Shown here in pieces: positions 8,304 to 16,948 of a DNA stretch of 64,000 nt (position 1 is its first letter; each line of letters starts with the position of its first letter). Position numbers and translations under genes: made by a program. The notes below the pieces were generated by a model that worked only from the letters and a program-made list of their open reading frames with translations, was not told the DNA's origin and did not search any database. The stretch is from Pseudolachnospira sp051055405 (GTDB lineage: Bacteria; Bacillota; Clostridia; Lachnospirales; Lachnospiraceae), in assembly GCF_051055405.1 (NCBI RefSeq), contig NZ_CP167068.1, positions 620,001 through 684,000 of the forward strand, in the 5' to 3' direction.

Positions 8304-8548
8304 GATTCTGGTGTCAAAAGGCCCCTTGTGAAAGTATATCCGAATATTTTGTAGGGTTTCGGAGCAAGTACTTCTAGGATTCCGTAAAATTGTAAAAAGC
8401 ATGAACGAAAATAAGAAACTCGCTGCGCTCAGACAGTCTTATTTTCGTTCATAATACAAATTCCCGGAATCGAAGAAGTACTAACGCTCCTGCAAATACA
8501 AAATATTCGGATATACTTTTATACAGGGCCTTTTGACGCTGGAATCCT
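8302..8548. repeat. 247-bp long palindromic repeat, copy 1
   Basis: Almost the whole gap between two convergent genes is one imperfect palindrome. The outer arms pair over more than 70 bp, and the centre is a perfect 16-bp stem (8401-8416 with 8437-8452) around a 20-nt loop CTCGCTGCGCTCAG-type sequence. A second copy lies at 21403-21650 with the same loop. The arms differ between copies in a compensating way. It has no coding capacity. It may be a MITE-like element, a structured RNA, or an unusually large bidirectional terminator. Confidence 0.85.
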
Positions 8549-8566
8549 CATGGGCAGGAAACCTTT

Positions 8567-9502
8567 TTATTTTTCCAGTCGGAGAAACTTCCCTGCCTCC
8601 GCCAGGATTTCCTGTGCCCGTGTGAATTCATGCCAATAAAGCAGAAAGCCGTGCATCAGACCGGGAGCGCGGATGTGGGTCACGGTATTTCCTGCTTCCT
8701 CTAGTTTTTTTGTAAAGACCTCCCCATCCTCCCGCAAAGGATCAAACTCGGCGGTTACGGATAAGGTTCTGGGAAGTCCTGTGAGGTCGGATGCTTTCCC
8801 AGGAAAACGATAAGGGTCCATGGGATCGACGCCGGATGGTGTGTAGAGATCTTCGCATAGGCGCAGCATCGGTTTGGGGAGGACGTATTCTCCCCCGCCG
8901 AAAAGACGGACGGATTCGGACTCGTCGATGGAAACGCAGCCGTAAGTTCCGTAAAAGAGCAGCTGGTTTTGGAGCAACGGTCCTTTTTTATCCCGACTCA
9001 TCAGAGAAAGGGCGGCGCTGAGATTGGCGCCGGCGCTGTCTCCGGCGGTGGAAAGGCGGTTCGCGTCTCCGCCGATGCTGGAAGCGTTTTGAAAGGCCCA
9101 GCAAAGAGCGGAATAAGCGTCGTTTACAGCGGCCGGATAGGGAAACTCCGGAGCCAGGCGGTAGCCCACCGAGATCACTAGGCAGCATCCTGATTTGGCC
9201 AGCATCCGGCATAGAGAATCATGGCTGGCAAGATTGTGCATGATAAAACCGCCGCCGTGGAAGTAGAGCAGGATCGGGAGATCCGCACGCTCTTCTGGCC
9301 AGTAAAGACGAATGGGAAGTTGACCTTCCGGGGTTGAAATCCATCGCTCTTCCGTGCGGTAAATATCCGTGCGCGTGATTTTATCATGGAAAGCGGCGTC
9401 CGCATTCCTTCTCATTTGATCCACGGTGACTGGGCCGGGATTTTTTTTCTCCGCCGCTTTTTTTCTGGCATAGAAGGCGGCTACCTGGGGGTCTAAAGGC
9501 AT
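8567..9502 (-). CDS. Alpha/beta hydrolase, HSL-type esterase
   Basis: A 311-residue cytoplasmic esterase of the hormone-sensitive-lipase (family IV) group, which hydrolyses short acyl esters. The oxyanion motif HGGG is at residues 82-85, the nucleophile Ser156 is in GDSAG, and the other triad members are Asp254 (EFDPL) and His284 (LMHGF). No signal peptide. The natural substrate is unknown. It is preceded, on its strand, by a 17-bp perfect palindrome and then panF, and it converges on the LOR/SDH gene across the palindromic repeat. Confidence 0.9.
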   Translation of the reverse strand: MPLDPQVAAFYARKKAAEKKNPGPVTVDQMRRNADAAFHDKITRTDIYRTEERWISTPEGQLPIRLYWPEERADLPILLYFHGGGFIMHNLASHDSLCRMLAKSGCCLVISVGYRLAPEFPYPAAVNDAYSALCWAFQNASSIGGDANRLSTAGDSAGANLSAALSLMSRDKKGPLLQNQLLFYGTYGCVSIDESESVRLFGGGEYVLPKPMLRLCEDLYTPSGVDPMDPYRFPGKASDLTGLPRTLSVTAEFDPLREDGEVFTKKLEEAGNTVTHIRAPGLMHGFLLYWHEFTRAQEILAEAGKFLRLEK

Positions 9503-9521
9503 ATCGCTTCTCCTTTTTCTG

Positions 9522-9558
9522 GTTTCATAGGAAATTCCGTTGGAATTTCCTATGAAAC
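9522..9558. repeat. Perfect 17-bp inverted repeat between panF and the esterase gene
   Basis: GTTTCATAGGAAATTCC (9522-9538) and its exact complement (9542-9558) are separated by only three bases. The half-sequence ATAGGAAATTC recurs beside terminators elsewhere in the window. There is no clear T-run after it on either strand. It could be an operator for the esterase gene, whose start is 19 bp away, or a read-through barrier. Confidence 0.75.
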
Positions 9559-9583
9559 TAAAAATGCTCCGCTATGGATCGTA

Positions 9584-11092
9584 CTAAAAGCAGTTTTTAA
9601 CGACATCTTCTTCCAACTTCTTTTTGGAAAGGAGGCCGGTGACAAAATACGCAATACCGCCGGCCGCCAGACCAAACACAATTTCATGAATATGGAATGG
9701 CGCGATTTTTACCTGGTTGAAGAAGATAAAAGTGGCAAGCCCCACTACAATGGAGACGATACAGCAGGTACTGTTTCCTTTTTTCCAATACAGTCCGCCG
9801 ATCAAAGGCCAGAAGAAGGTAGTTTCCAGTCCGCCCATGGCGAAAAGGTTGATCCAGACAATGATATCCGGCGGATTGAGAGAAAGCAAAAATACAATCA
9901 GACCTAAGACCGCGGTCAAAAGGAAACTGTAGCGGGGAAGTTTCTTTTCGGCTTTTTGTCTGCGTTCCGGAACCTTTCCGATCACGTAGTTCAGATATAG
10001 GTCCTTCAAGATCGTGGCGGAAGCCAGGATCAACAAGGACGAGACGGTGGACATCACAGCCGCCAGCGGAGCGGCTAAAAAGAGCCCTGCCGCCCAGGCG
10101 GGCATATAGTTTAATACCACATAGGGAATAACCTGGTCCGTGCTGGCGATGCCGCCCTCTGGAAGGAGCGGGAGCGTCAAAGCGCCGGCAAAGTGCATCC
10201 CAATCATCAAGATACCGACCACGATGGTTCCATAGATCATCGCTCGATGCATGGAGTGAGTGTCTTTAAAGCCCATGCCGCGCACCGCTGTCTGAGGAAG
10301 GCCCAGGACCCCGACGCCTACTAAAACCCAGAAAGAGATCATATAACCGGGGGAGAGGGAAACGGTATCCGCCCCGTAAGCTCCTTTTCCGAGCAGATTC
10401 CAGCCAGGGTTCATGCCATCTAATTGCGTTGCGATTTGCTCGATGCCGCCGCCTGCGCGGATGACAAAAAATAGAAGTAAAAAGGTACCGAAGGTCATGA
10501 TAATACCTTGGAGGGTGTCAGTGATGACAACGGCCTTAAAGCCACCGATGGAGGTATAGAGAATAACGATGGCGCCAAATAACGCGAGGCCAGCCCAGTA
10601 GGGAAGTCCGGTTACCGACTGAACCAAGGTGGCGCCGCCGATGAATTGAGCCACCATCTGCGTGATAAAAAAGATCACCAAGCAAAGCCCGCAGAGAATG
10701 ACGACGGCGGAAGAGCGATAACGGGCCCGGAAATAGTCAGTAACCGTTACCGCATGGATTTTCCGGGAAATGATGGCAAAACGTTTTCCAATGACGCCCA
10801 GGGTCAAAAACGCCGTACCAATCTGAATCGCGGCGACCCAGGATTGAGAGAGTCCCCAGGAGGCAGCAAGCCCCGGTCCGCCGAGAAAGGAGCTGGCGCT
10901 GGTGTAGGTAGCGACCAGCGTCATCGCCAAAACAAGCCCACCCATGGAGCGTCCGCCGGCAAAATAGTTCTGGATAAAGCCGCGGGAAGCATTTTCTTTT
11001 GCAGAGCGGCGGCTCATCACCAGGCCGAGAATTACGTTGGCAGCCATATAGATCAACAAAATCAGAAGAATAATAATCTGGTTCGTGGACAT
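9584..11092 (-). CDS. panF: Sodium/pantothenate symporter
   Basis: A 502-residue member of the sodium:solute symporter family (SSS) that resembles PanF, the importer of pantothenate for coenzyme A synthesis. It is strongly hydrophobic with about 13 predicted membrane helices. Family-like stretches include NYFAGGRSMGGLVLAMTL, YTSASSFLGGPG, TQMVAQFIGGATL, YTSIGGFKAVVITDTLQG and LGLPQTAVRGMGFKD, which align closely with E. coli PanF as I remember it. Translation starts directly after the yhdT stop, the same yhdT-panF order as in E. coli, which supports the assignment over a generic SSS transporter. Confidence 0.9.
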   Translation of the reverse strand: MSTNQIIILLILLIYMAANVILGLVMSRRSAKENASRGFIQNYFAGGRSMGGLVLAMTLVATYTSASSFLGGPGLAASWGLSQSWVAAIQIGTAFLTLGVIGKRFAIISRKIHAVTVTDYFRARYRSSAVVILCGLCLVIFFITQMVAQFIGGATLVQSVTGLPYWAGLALFGAIVILYTSIGGFKAVVITDTLQGIIMTFGTFLLLFFVIRAGGGIEQIATQLDGMNPGWNLLGKGAYGADTVSLSPGYMISFWVLVGVGVLGLPQTAVRGMGFKDTHSMHRAMIYGTIVVGILMIGMHFAGALTLPLLPEGGIASTDQVIPYVVLNYMPAWAAGLFLAAPLAAVMSTVSSLLILASATILKDLYLNYVIGKVPERRQKAEKKLPRYSFLLTAVLGLIVFLLSLNPPDIIVWINLFAMGGLETTFFWPLIGGLYWKKGNSTCCIVSIVVGLATFIFFNQVKIAPFHIHEIVFGLAAGGIAYFVTGLLSKKKLEEDVVKNCF

Positions 11093-11356
11093 CTAGTTTT
11101 CCTCCGTTTCTTCTTCAAAGTCGAAGTTGATAAATACCTTTTTCAGCAGAAAAAGGACACCGATTACAGCTACGACAAAAACGCCGGGTGTGCTGAGAAT
11201 CCACCAGAGCGGCAGATGAAAGATCGTGATGTCACAGCCGGACAGGCCGTAGCCAAAGCCAACGTGCCAGGCGAAGCAGAGCAGAAACAGGAGAATGGTT
11301 GCCAATGCTTCCTTTCGAATCTGCCGGCTTTTTTCTTCGTGGGTCATGGGTTTCAT
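11093..11356 (-). CDS. yhdT: YhdT/DUF997 family small membrane protein
   Basis: An 87-residue protein with two hydrophobic segments (about residues 17-36 and 48-70) and charged ends, matching the YhdT (DUF997) family that accompanies sodium/pantothenate symporters. The sequence LLFLLCFAWHVGFGYGLSG is typical. Its function is not established; the constant pairing with panF suggests an accessory subunit or a folding partner of the symporter. The ATG at 11356 follows an AAGGAGG-like site. Its stop abuts the panF start, so the two are translationally coupled. Confidence 0.88.
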   Translation of the reverse strand: MKPMTHEEKSRQIRKEALATILLFLLCFAWHVGFGYGLSGCDITIFHLPLWWILSTPGVFVVAVIGVLFLLKKVFINFDFEEETEEN

Positions 11357-11427
11357 GGGATTCCTCCTTCTATCCGTAGGGGTAAAATGTAATTTTTTGC
11401 TGCGCGGGAAGAAGTTTTCCGGACAAC

Positions 11428-11468
11428 AAAAACATCCGCCCTCCGGATGAAATCCGGTAAAGCGGATG
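11428..11468 (-). terminator. Attenuator-like terminator in the yhdT-panF leader
   Basis: On the minus strand a nested hairpin (CATCCGC with GCGGATG outside, CCGGAT with ATCCGG inside) is followed by TTTTTGTTG. It lies after the promoter at 11625-11653 and 72 bp before the yhdT start. An intrinsic terminator inside a leader of about 260 nt suggests transcription attenuation or a riboswitch expression platform. Confidence 0.6.
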
Positions 11469-11624
11469 GATAGAATTCCAAAACGAAAACCGCACCATTC
11501 CTCTCTGCGCTAAGACGTCCCGTTCGGTTAAGATACAGGCGGCTGGGTAAAAGGATGCTTCGGTTTGCCAGAAATAGATGAAATTTCCGGGTATAGTTTC
11601 TATTTGAATACTATCCACAAGCTG

Positions 11625-11653
11625 AATATACCATGAAGGGGAAAATTTGTAAA
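11625..11653 (-). promoter_or_regulatory. Probable promoter of yhdT-panF, start of a long leader
   Basis: On the minus strand TTTACA (complement at 11648-11653), a 17-bp spacer and TATATT (complement at 11625-11630). The stretch from 11357 to 11804 has no convincing gene: it holds this promoter, the roughly 260-nt leader with the internal terminator at 11428-11468, and the PBP terminator at 11742-11790. Confidence 0.55.
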
Positions 11654-11741
11654 GCAAAAATTAGAAGAAGGTTTTATGGATTTGCTTGTGTATCCTTTGC
11701 GGAGCGCTTTTTAACGAGAGGCCTTTTTAGAGCTGAATCTT

Positions 11742-11790
11742 ATGAGATAAAAACGGGATGAGCCTGTCGCTCATCCCGTTTTTATCTCAT
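11742..11790. terminator. Bidirectional terminator after the PBP gene
   Basis: A 21-bp perfect stem (11742-11762 with 11770-11790) around the loop CCTGTCG. Each arm contains an A5 or T5 run, so it works on either strand. The right arm runs into the recurrent ATAGGAAATTC motif. Confidence 0.9.
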
Positions 11791-11804
11791 AGGAAATTCG
11801 TTCT

Positions 11805-14444
11805 TTAAGGCGATGTGATGGAACCATAGTAATCGCCCCAGTTGCCGTATGGGTCGCTAGTGGTTCCATGCGTATCGCCGGTGCTTCCGTCCGCGCCTGG
11901 AATTCCAGGGATAGGCACGACGGGCGCCAGATGCAGGTCGCATTGCTGCTTGGAATAGTAGGCCAGGTTGCTGTCCTGCGTGGAACCGGTAGTTTCTTCC
12001 GGAAGTCTTAGGCGTGCAAAGCTCTTTGTATTCGGACAATAAGGACCTACCTTCATATTGGAATCACTGCAAACCGTTACATAGTAGTGAAGATCACATT
12101 CTTCCGTGGGTTCGGTTCCTTTTACAAAATATTCGGTGTAGACGACGGAATCCCGTTCCTGGGCATCGCTGCGGCAGGCGTCGCTGGCCAGTTTTCCGGA
12201 CTTGCTGCAAATTTCTGCCTGTACGATATCTTCCGGCATCCCAAATCCGATATCGGCCTTCCCAGCTGTAATCTGCTCCATAATTTTTTTCCAGATTACT
12301 TTATGGTAGTCGCGGTCGGTTTCTTTTGGAATATTCGAGTTATCGTCAAATCCACTCCAGATCGCCATGGTGTAATAAGGCGTGTAGCCGACGAACCAAA
12401 GGTCGTTGACATCACTGGTGGTACCACTCTTTCCGGCTGCCGACATGTTTTCCAGGTGTGCGTCAGGGCTGCTGGAGGAGAACAAGCCGTTTAGCCGTTT
12501 GTCCTCCATGGATTCCTGCATGGCGCTGGTCAGCAAGAATGCGGTGGATTCTTTGATCACCCGGTGGGATTCCGGTTCATTGTCAATGAGGATTTTTCCA
12601 TCGCTGTCTAGGATCTTGGTGTACAGGATGGGCTGGTTATAGATGCCGCCGTTGGCAATGGAGGCGTAAGCCGCGGTCAACTGCATATTGGTGACACCCT
12701 GGGAAACACCGCCGAGAGCCAGAGACGGATAAGCGTCCCTCTCTTTGATCAGCGTGTTGATTCCAAAGTTTTCCGCATATTCAAATCCCAGGTTGGGGCT
12801 AACGGTTTCCACCAGGCACTTGAGGGCGACGATGTTCATGGAGTAGACAATACCCTGGCGGATATTGGCGTAGCCTGCAAATTTGCTGGAGCTGTACCAG
12901 TTTTTAAAGGTTTTTCCATTATAGGTGTAAGGCTCGTCATAGTAGGTGCTCGCCAGCGTCTGTCCCATGGCGTCGATGGCTGGTGCGAAAGACGTCAGCA
13001 CCTTGAAGGTGGAACCAGGCTGCCGTCTGGTGTTTGTGGCGCGGTTTAGAGAAAGACTGGTTGTCTTTGCGCCGCGGCCTCCGGTAATGGCCAATACATG
13101 TCCGGTGGACTGGTCGATGACCACTGCCGAGGTCTGGGGTTGGAGCGTGATGTCCGGCTTATCGTTTAAGACGACGTCGCCTTCTTCCATAACGCTTTCC
13201 TCAAATTCTTGGATCAAGGCGTAGATCTCGTCTTGATTTGGGAAGTCCAGTTTCTTTTCATAGTACTTTTTAATGTCGTTTTCCGTGTAGGAGGTGGTCG
13301 TCTCGTCTGGATGTTTGATGGTGATTTTCACCGTAAAGGAATACTGGGTAACGGATTCCTCGTAGTTTTCCGGATTGGATACTTCATTGTCCACGACTGC
13401 TTGGATATCTGGATCCTGGGTCGTAAAGATCTGAAGGCCGCCGCTGTAGAGCAGGCTATAGGCCTGATCTTCCGAATATCCTAGTTTTTCCTGGAGATCC
13501 CGCGCAACCTCATAGGTGAGACGGTCGACAAAGTAGCTGTAGGGAGACTGATTGGTCTTATAGGTGGCGTTCACCTGTTGAATCCGATCGTAAACGTCGT
13601 CTGCCAGAGCTTCCTGCTGCTGTTCTTTGGAAATCTTCCCTTGCTCCTCCATATACTGGAGAACCGTTGCCCGCCGCTTTACATTTTCTTCCGGGTGGGT
13701 AATTGGGTTATATTTATAGGGATTCTGCGTAATCGCGGCAATGGTAGCGCATTCGGAAAGGGTCAGTTCGCTGACATCCTTACCAAAATACCGCTTGGAA
13801 GCGGTCTGCACGCCGAGGCAGTTGGCGCCTAGGTTAATGGTATTTAAATAATTTTCCAGGATTTTTTCTTTGGACATCGTTTTTTCCAGTTCGATGGCTA
13901 AATATTGTTCCTGAATTTTTCGTACAAAACGGGCGCCAAGAGTTTTTTCAGCTCCGCCCTCAAAAACGTTGTTCTTAATCAGCTGCTGGGTGATCGTGCT
14001 GGCTCCCTGGGTGGTTTCTCCGCCGCTGGAGAGAAGATAATAACCGGCCCGAAGAATGCCGCGCACGTCTACTCCTTCGTGGGTCCAAAAACGTTCGTCT
14101 TCGATGGCGACAAACGCGTTTACCAAATCTTGGGGGATTTGATCATAAGTGACCGGACTCCGGTTTGCTCCGGAGGCGATCAGCGTTTCAATTTGATTTC
14201 CCTTGGCATCATACACCTTGGTGGCCAAGCCTTTGGGAGAGACATCAATGTCTCCCATATCGGGAGAGCCATGAAGCACGCCGTTTACCATCCCGTAAAG
14301 CAGACAGCCTCCGACGGTTCCGACAAATAAAATAGCAACCAGAAATAGTTTAAATACATTTACTGCAGACTTGGTTTGAATCTTTTTTCGTTTGGAGTAA
14401 AGTTGTTTTAACTGTTTCTGGGTTCCTTTCCTGCCAAAATCCAT
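11805..14444 (-). CDS. Class A penicillin-binding protein (PBP1a-type)
   Basis: A bifunctional peptidoglycan synthase of 879 residues. A basic cytoplasmic N-terminus is followed by one membrane anchor (about residues 31-53). The glycosyltransferase-51 domain has its catalytic Glu115 in EDERFWTHEG and the GASTITQQL motif. The transpeptidase domain has the acyl-serine S478 in STFK, an SMN motif and K672 in KSGTT. It polymerises lipid II and cross-links peptide stems outside the membrane. The C-terminal tail is rich in Gly, Thr, Asp and Tyr and cysteines (ICSKSGKLASDACR) that could form disulfides. It is monocistronic, with a strong terminator behind it. Confidence 0.95.
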   Translation of the reverse strand: MDFGRKGTQKQLKQLYSKRKKIQTKSAVNVFKLFLVAILFVGTVGGCLLYGMVNGVLHGSPDMGDIDVSPKGLATKVYDAKGNQIETLIASGANRSPVTYDQIPQDLVNAFVAIEDERFWTHEGVDVRGILRAGYYLLSSGGETTQGASTITQQLIKNNVFEGGAEKTLGARFVRKIQEQYLAIELEKTMSKEKILENYLNTINLGANCLGVQTASKRYFGKDVSELTLSECATIAAITQNPYKYNPITHPEENVKRRATVLQYMEEQGKISKEQQQEALADDVYDRIQQVNATYKTNQSPYSYFVDRLTYEVARDLQEKLGYSEDQAYSLLYSGGLQIFTTQDPDIQAVVDNEVSNPENYEESVTQYSFTVKITIKHPDETTTSYTENDIKKYYEKKLDFPNQDEIYALIQEFEESVMEEGDVVLNDKPDITLQPQTSAVVIDQSTGHVLAITGGRGAKTTSLSLNRATNTRRQPGSTFKVLTSFAPAIDAMGQTLASTYYDEPYTYNGKTFKNWYSSSKFAGYANIRQGIVYSMNIVALKCLVETVSPNLGFEYAENFGINTLIKERDAYPSLALGGVSQGVTNMQLTAAYASIANGGIYNQPILYTKILDSDGKILIDNEPESHRVIKESTAFLLTSAMQESMEDKRLNGLFSSSSPDAHLENMSAAGKSGTTSDVNDLWFVGYTPYYTMAIWSGFDDNSNIPKETDRDYHKVIWKKIMEQITAGKADIGFGMPEDIVQAEICSKSGKLASDACRSDAQERDSVVYTEYFVKGTEPTEECDLHYYVTVCSDSNMKVGPYCPNTKSFARLRLPEETTGSTQDSNLAYYSKQQCDLHLAPVVPIPGIPGADGSTGDTHGTTSDPYGNWGDYYGSITSP

Positions 14445-14562
14445 GGAAATTCCTCCTTATAACATGATATTATATCAGAATACGGAGCAGAAATAAAGTG
14501 AAATCTTTCGTAAGCTGTGGTAGACTAGGAGAAAAGAGATCGATGGCAGGAGGAAGCGAAGA

Positions 14563-15207
14563 ATGGCGGTAAAATTTCTGTATGCAGGAGGAGTTGGGGA
14601 GATCGTAGAGAAAAAATCCCGTTTTATTGCGGAGACGGCGCCTGTCCATTCGGAGGAAGAGGCCGCGGCTTTTTTAGAGACTATTCGCAAAAAATATTGG
14701 GATGCGGGGCATCATTGCTCTGCCTTTGTGATCGGAGAAAAAAATCCGGTGACTCGCTGCAGCGACGACGGAGAACCCTCCGGCACAGCGGGACGGCCGA
14801 TTTTAGATATATTGCTGGGAGAAGGTATCTCGAATGCTTGTGTGGTGGTGACACGGTACTTTGGCGGGACGCTGCTTGGAACCGGCGGCCTGGTGCGCGC
14901 CTATGGACAGGCCGCCAAGGCTGGATTGGCCGAGAGCATTGTGCTGGAACGGCATCCTGGCGTTGAGATGCAGTTTACCACGGATTATAGTGGAATTGGA
15001 AAAATTCAGTATGTGGCTGGGAATATGGGGCTGGCGGAGACCGGCAGCGAATATACGGAAGTAGCGCGGCTTTCCTATATGGTTCCTGCTGAACTGGCGG
15101 ATGCGCTGTCGGCAAAGATTACAGAGGCCACGGCAGGAAAAACGAAAATCGAGGAACTGCGAAAAGTGGACTTTGCCTTTTATGGAAAGGAACTTTTAGT
15201 TTTATAG
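14563..15207 (+). CDS. YigZ/IMPACT (UPF0029) family protein
   Basis: A 214-residue protein of the YigZ/IMPACT family, found in nearly all bacteria. The N-terminal UPF0029 domain shows EIVEKKSRFIAETAPV, KKYWDAGHHCSAFVIG, DDGEPSGTAGRPIL and VVVTRYFGGTLLGTGGLVRAYG. The C-terminal DUF1949-like ferredoxin fold follows. The eukaryotic homologue IMPACT modulates translation stress signalling; the bacterial role is not settled, although binding to ribosomes or RNA has been proposed. The start at 14563 is backed by AGGAGG upstream. The start lies about 120 bp from the divergent PBP gene. Confidence 0.93.
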   Translation: MAVKFLYAGGVGEIVEKKSRFIAETAPVHSEEEAAAFLETIRKKYWDAGHHCSAFVIGEKNPVTRCSDDGEPSGTAGRPILDILLGEGISNACVVVTRYFGGTLLGTGGLVRAYGQAAKAGLAESIVLERHPGVEMQFTTDYSGIGKIQYVAGNMGLAETGSEYTEVARLSYMVPAELADALSAKITEATAGKTKIEELRKVDFAFYGKELLVL

Positions 15208-15272
15208 TTCAGCCAGTGGGAAGCGAGCTGAACGTAAGCGTATTGTTTTATAGACAGAGTCGGGAGATTTAC

Positions 15273-15893
15273 ATGGAACAAGATATGTTTGACTTTTCTG
15301 CTTGTCTAAAAGCAGCCGTCCAGGAGGAACTGCCGATTGTCGGCAAAGAGTTTCGTGGGGAAAATATTTGTGGGCTCATTGGAAAAAAGGTGGATTTTCG
15401 CTCTATAAAATTGGAAAAGTGTCGGTTTTGGGAGTGTGATTTTGAAGGTTCCTCTTTTCAAAATGTGGAGTGGAAAGACTGCGATTTTTCCAACTGTTCC
15501 TTTGCGCGAAGCTACTGGAAGCAGGTACGGATGGAAAATTGTAAAGGGCAGGGCGCAGACTTTCGGGAAGCCTCCTTTCATCATGTGGTGATGAAAGGGC
15601 TAAACCTGGATTATGTCAATGGAACCCAGACCCTATGGGATCAAGTGGAGTGGACGGAAACCTCTTTTGTCAGCGCGGCCATCAGTGAAGCAAAACTAAA
15701 AAAAGTGAAAATGGGCGGAAATCGTTTTGACAGCACGGATTTTTTTCGGACTAGCTTGAAAGGTCTGGATTTTTCCGAATGTGAAGTCGGAGGTCTTCTC
15801 TTTTCCGATGGATGGAAGGAGATCGAAGGAGCTAAGTTTAACGCATGGCAGGCGGTAGAGCTGGCAAAGCGGCTGGGAATTATTGTCGTATGA
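15273..15893 (+). CDS. Pentapeptide-repeat family protein
   Basis: A 206-residue protein built largely of pentapeptide repeats (A(D/N)LXX-type), which fold into a square right-handed beta helix. Repeats are clear from about residue 38 to 190, for example CRFWECDFEGSSF, KDCDFSNCSFARSYW and KGLDFSECEVGGLLF. Cysteines are frequent at repeat positions. Some family members mimic DNA and protect gyrase, but most have unknown roles, and nothing here decides between them. Start: the ATG at 15273, with GGGAG six bases upstream. It follows yigZ by 65 bp on the same strand. Confidence 0.8.
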   Translation: MEQDMFDFSACLKAAVQEELPIVGKEFRGENICGLIGKKVDFRSIKLEKCRFWECDFEGSSFQNVEWKDCDFSNCSFARSYWKQVRMENCKGQGADFREASFHHVVMKGLNLDYVNGTQTLWDQVEWTETSFVSAAISEAKLKKVKMGGNRFDSTDFFRTSLKGLDFSECEVGGLLFSDGWKEIEGAKFNAWQAVELAKRLGIIVV

Positions 15894-15930
15894 CCGGCTT
15901 CTTCGCTGCTGATTTGGCGCTTTTGAGCTA

Positions 15931-16446
15931 TTAGAAATTCTTTTCTTGCTCTTTTAGCCGTTTTTCAATGTAAGGAGAGACTTCTTCATAGGAAATTCCT
16001 AGAACGACGGCGAATTCTCCGAAGATGAGTTTTTCCGCCCGTTTGCGATAATCACGATCCAGCTGCGCGGGCTTTCGTCCATTTTGAATGGATTCCTGAT
16101 TTTTATGGTAGGTGCTTTTCATCAGCTGCAGCAAAGTCTCGATTTGATGCGTCTGCATAGCGGCATGATACTGGTCGGAAAGTAATTTTAAATTGTTGGA
16201 ATGATAGGCGTTTTCGTCGATGTCGGGAAGCTTGCAGATGATTTGTTCTACCTCCTTGCGCGTTAGGATCGGGCGCATGAAAACTTTGGTATCGACTGGA
16301 GTATAGATCACCCCTCCGCCGTAGATGGGAAGAAGCTGATAGTAAAGCGTATCTTTTTTTGCAGCGGAAATAGAAAGAGGGCCAATTTCCCCTACCTGGC
16401 ATACGCCAGTATTGCCATAGACAACGTAATCACCTTTCGAAAACAT
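15931..16446 (-). CDS. CarD/CdnL-family transcription regulator
   Basis: A 171-residue protein with an N-terminal CarD/TRCF RNA-polymerase-interaction domain (FSKGDYVVYGNTGVCQVGEI, about residues 2-55) and an alpha-helical C-terminal domain. CarD proteins bind the polymerase beta subunit and stabilise open complexes, mainly at rRNA promoters, without recognising a specific sequence. Length and domain order are typical of clostridial members. It is transcribed alone, with a terminator upstream at 16493-16550 that isolates it from the DUF4387 operon. Confidence 0.88.
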   Translation of the reverse strand: MFSKGDYVVYGNTGVCQVGEIGPLSISAAKKDTLYYQLLPIYGGGVIYTPVDTKVFMRPILTRKEVEQIICKLPDIDENAYHSNNLKLLSDQYHAAMQTHQIETLLQLMKSTYHKNQESIQNGRKPAQLDRDYRKRAEKLIFGEFAVVLGISYEEVSPYIEKRLKEQEKNF

Positions 16447-16492
16447 AACGGGAAACCTCCAATACTGAAAGAAAAAACAAAGGAAAAGTAAA

Positions 16493-16550
16493 GCAGCGTG
16501 CTCCCGACAACTGGACTTACGTTTTGGGAAACAGCACGCTGCATTTTTAT
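16493..16550. terminator. Terminator between the AtuA-DUF4387 operon and carD
   Basis: A 10-bp perfect stem, GCAGCGTGCT (16493-16502) with its complement (16533-16542), and a 30-nt loop. T-rich sequence lies on both outer sides, so it can act for the leftward operon that ends at 16633. Confidence 0.7.
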
Positions 16551-16632
16551 TTTATCACAATTTTCTTGGGCATGTAAGCGAAAAATAGAAAAAATTTTAC
16601 AACTGAAGGATAGAGAAAGCGCACTGGGGCAG

Positions 16633-16947
16633 CTAAAACGGGAACTCTAAATGAATCAAAGGAGCCGCTTGCTGAGCGCCGTAGGTATCTCGTTCCCCGC
16701 AGCTTCCGGAGCTGTGGGGGCGGACAATCGTAGCTTTAAATGCGTTCGCCACATCAAACCAGACAAAGGTTGTAATCTGATCCATGGAGATATGAAAGAG
16801 CTCGGCAAATGTCTCAGGCGTCAAAACGCCGCTCGCTTTTGCTTTTTGGAATATGTTGGAATCGTGAAAGATAATATCAAAAGTAAGCTGAAAAGGTCCC
16901 GAATTTTTGCTGCGAATCACGCGTGCAATTTGATTGAGTTCTACCAT
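16633..16947 (-). CDS. DUF4387 family protein
   Basis: A 104-residue protein of the DUF4387 family, which almost always sits behind an AtuA-like gene and is sometimes fused to it. Visible features are the N-terminal ELNQIARVIRSKNSGPFQLTFDIIF and the C-terminal GERDTYGAQQAAPL segment. There is no signal or membrane segment. The start at 16947 has GGAGGAAG upstream and is one base past the AtuA stop, so the two are coupled and probably form one enzyme complex. No reaction has been assigned that I know of. Confidence 0.85.
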   Translation of the reverse strand: MVELNQIARVIRSKNSGPFQLTFDIIFHDSNIFQKAKASGVLTPETFAELFHISMDQITTFVWFDVANAFKATIVRPHSSGSCGERDTYGAQQAAPLIHLEFPF

Positions 16948-16948
16948 T

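Noticed and set aside
11370..11657. 95-codon minus-strand frame between yhdT and the PBP gene
   Set aside because: It would start with TTG without a ribosome site, and it spans the promoter and terminator of the yhdT-panF leader. No domain is recognisable, so I treat the stretch as leader.
15984..16000. ATAGGAAATTCC copy inside the carD gene
   Set aside because: It matches the intergenic motif but lies in coding sequence that reads normally (GISYEE), so chance is likely.
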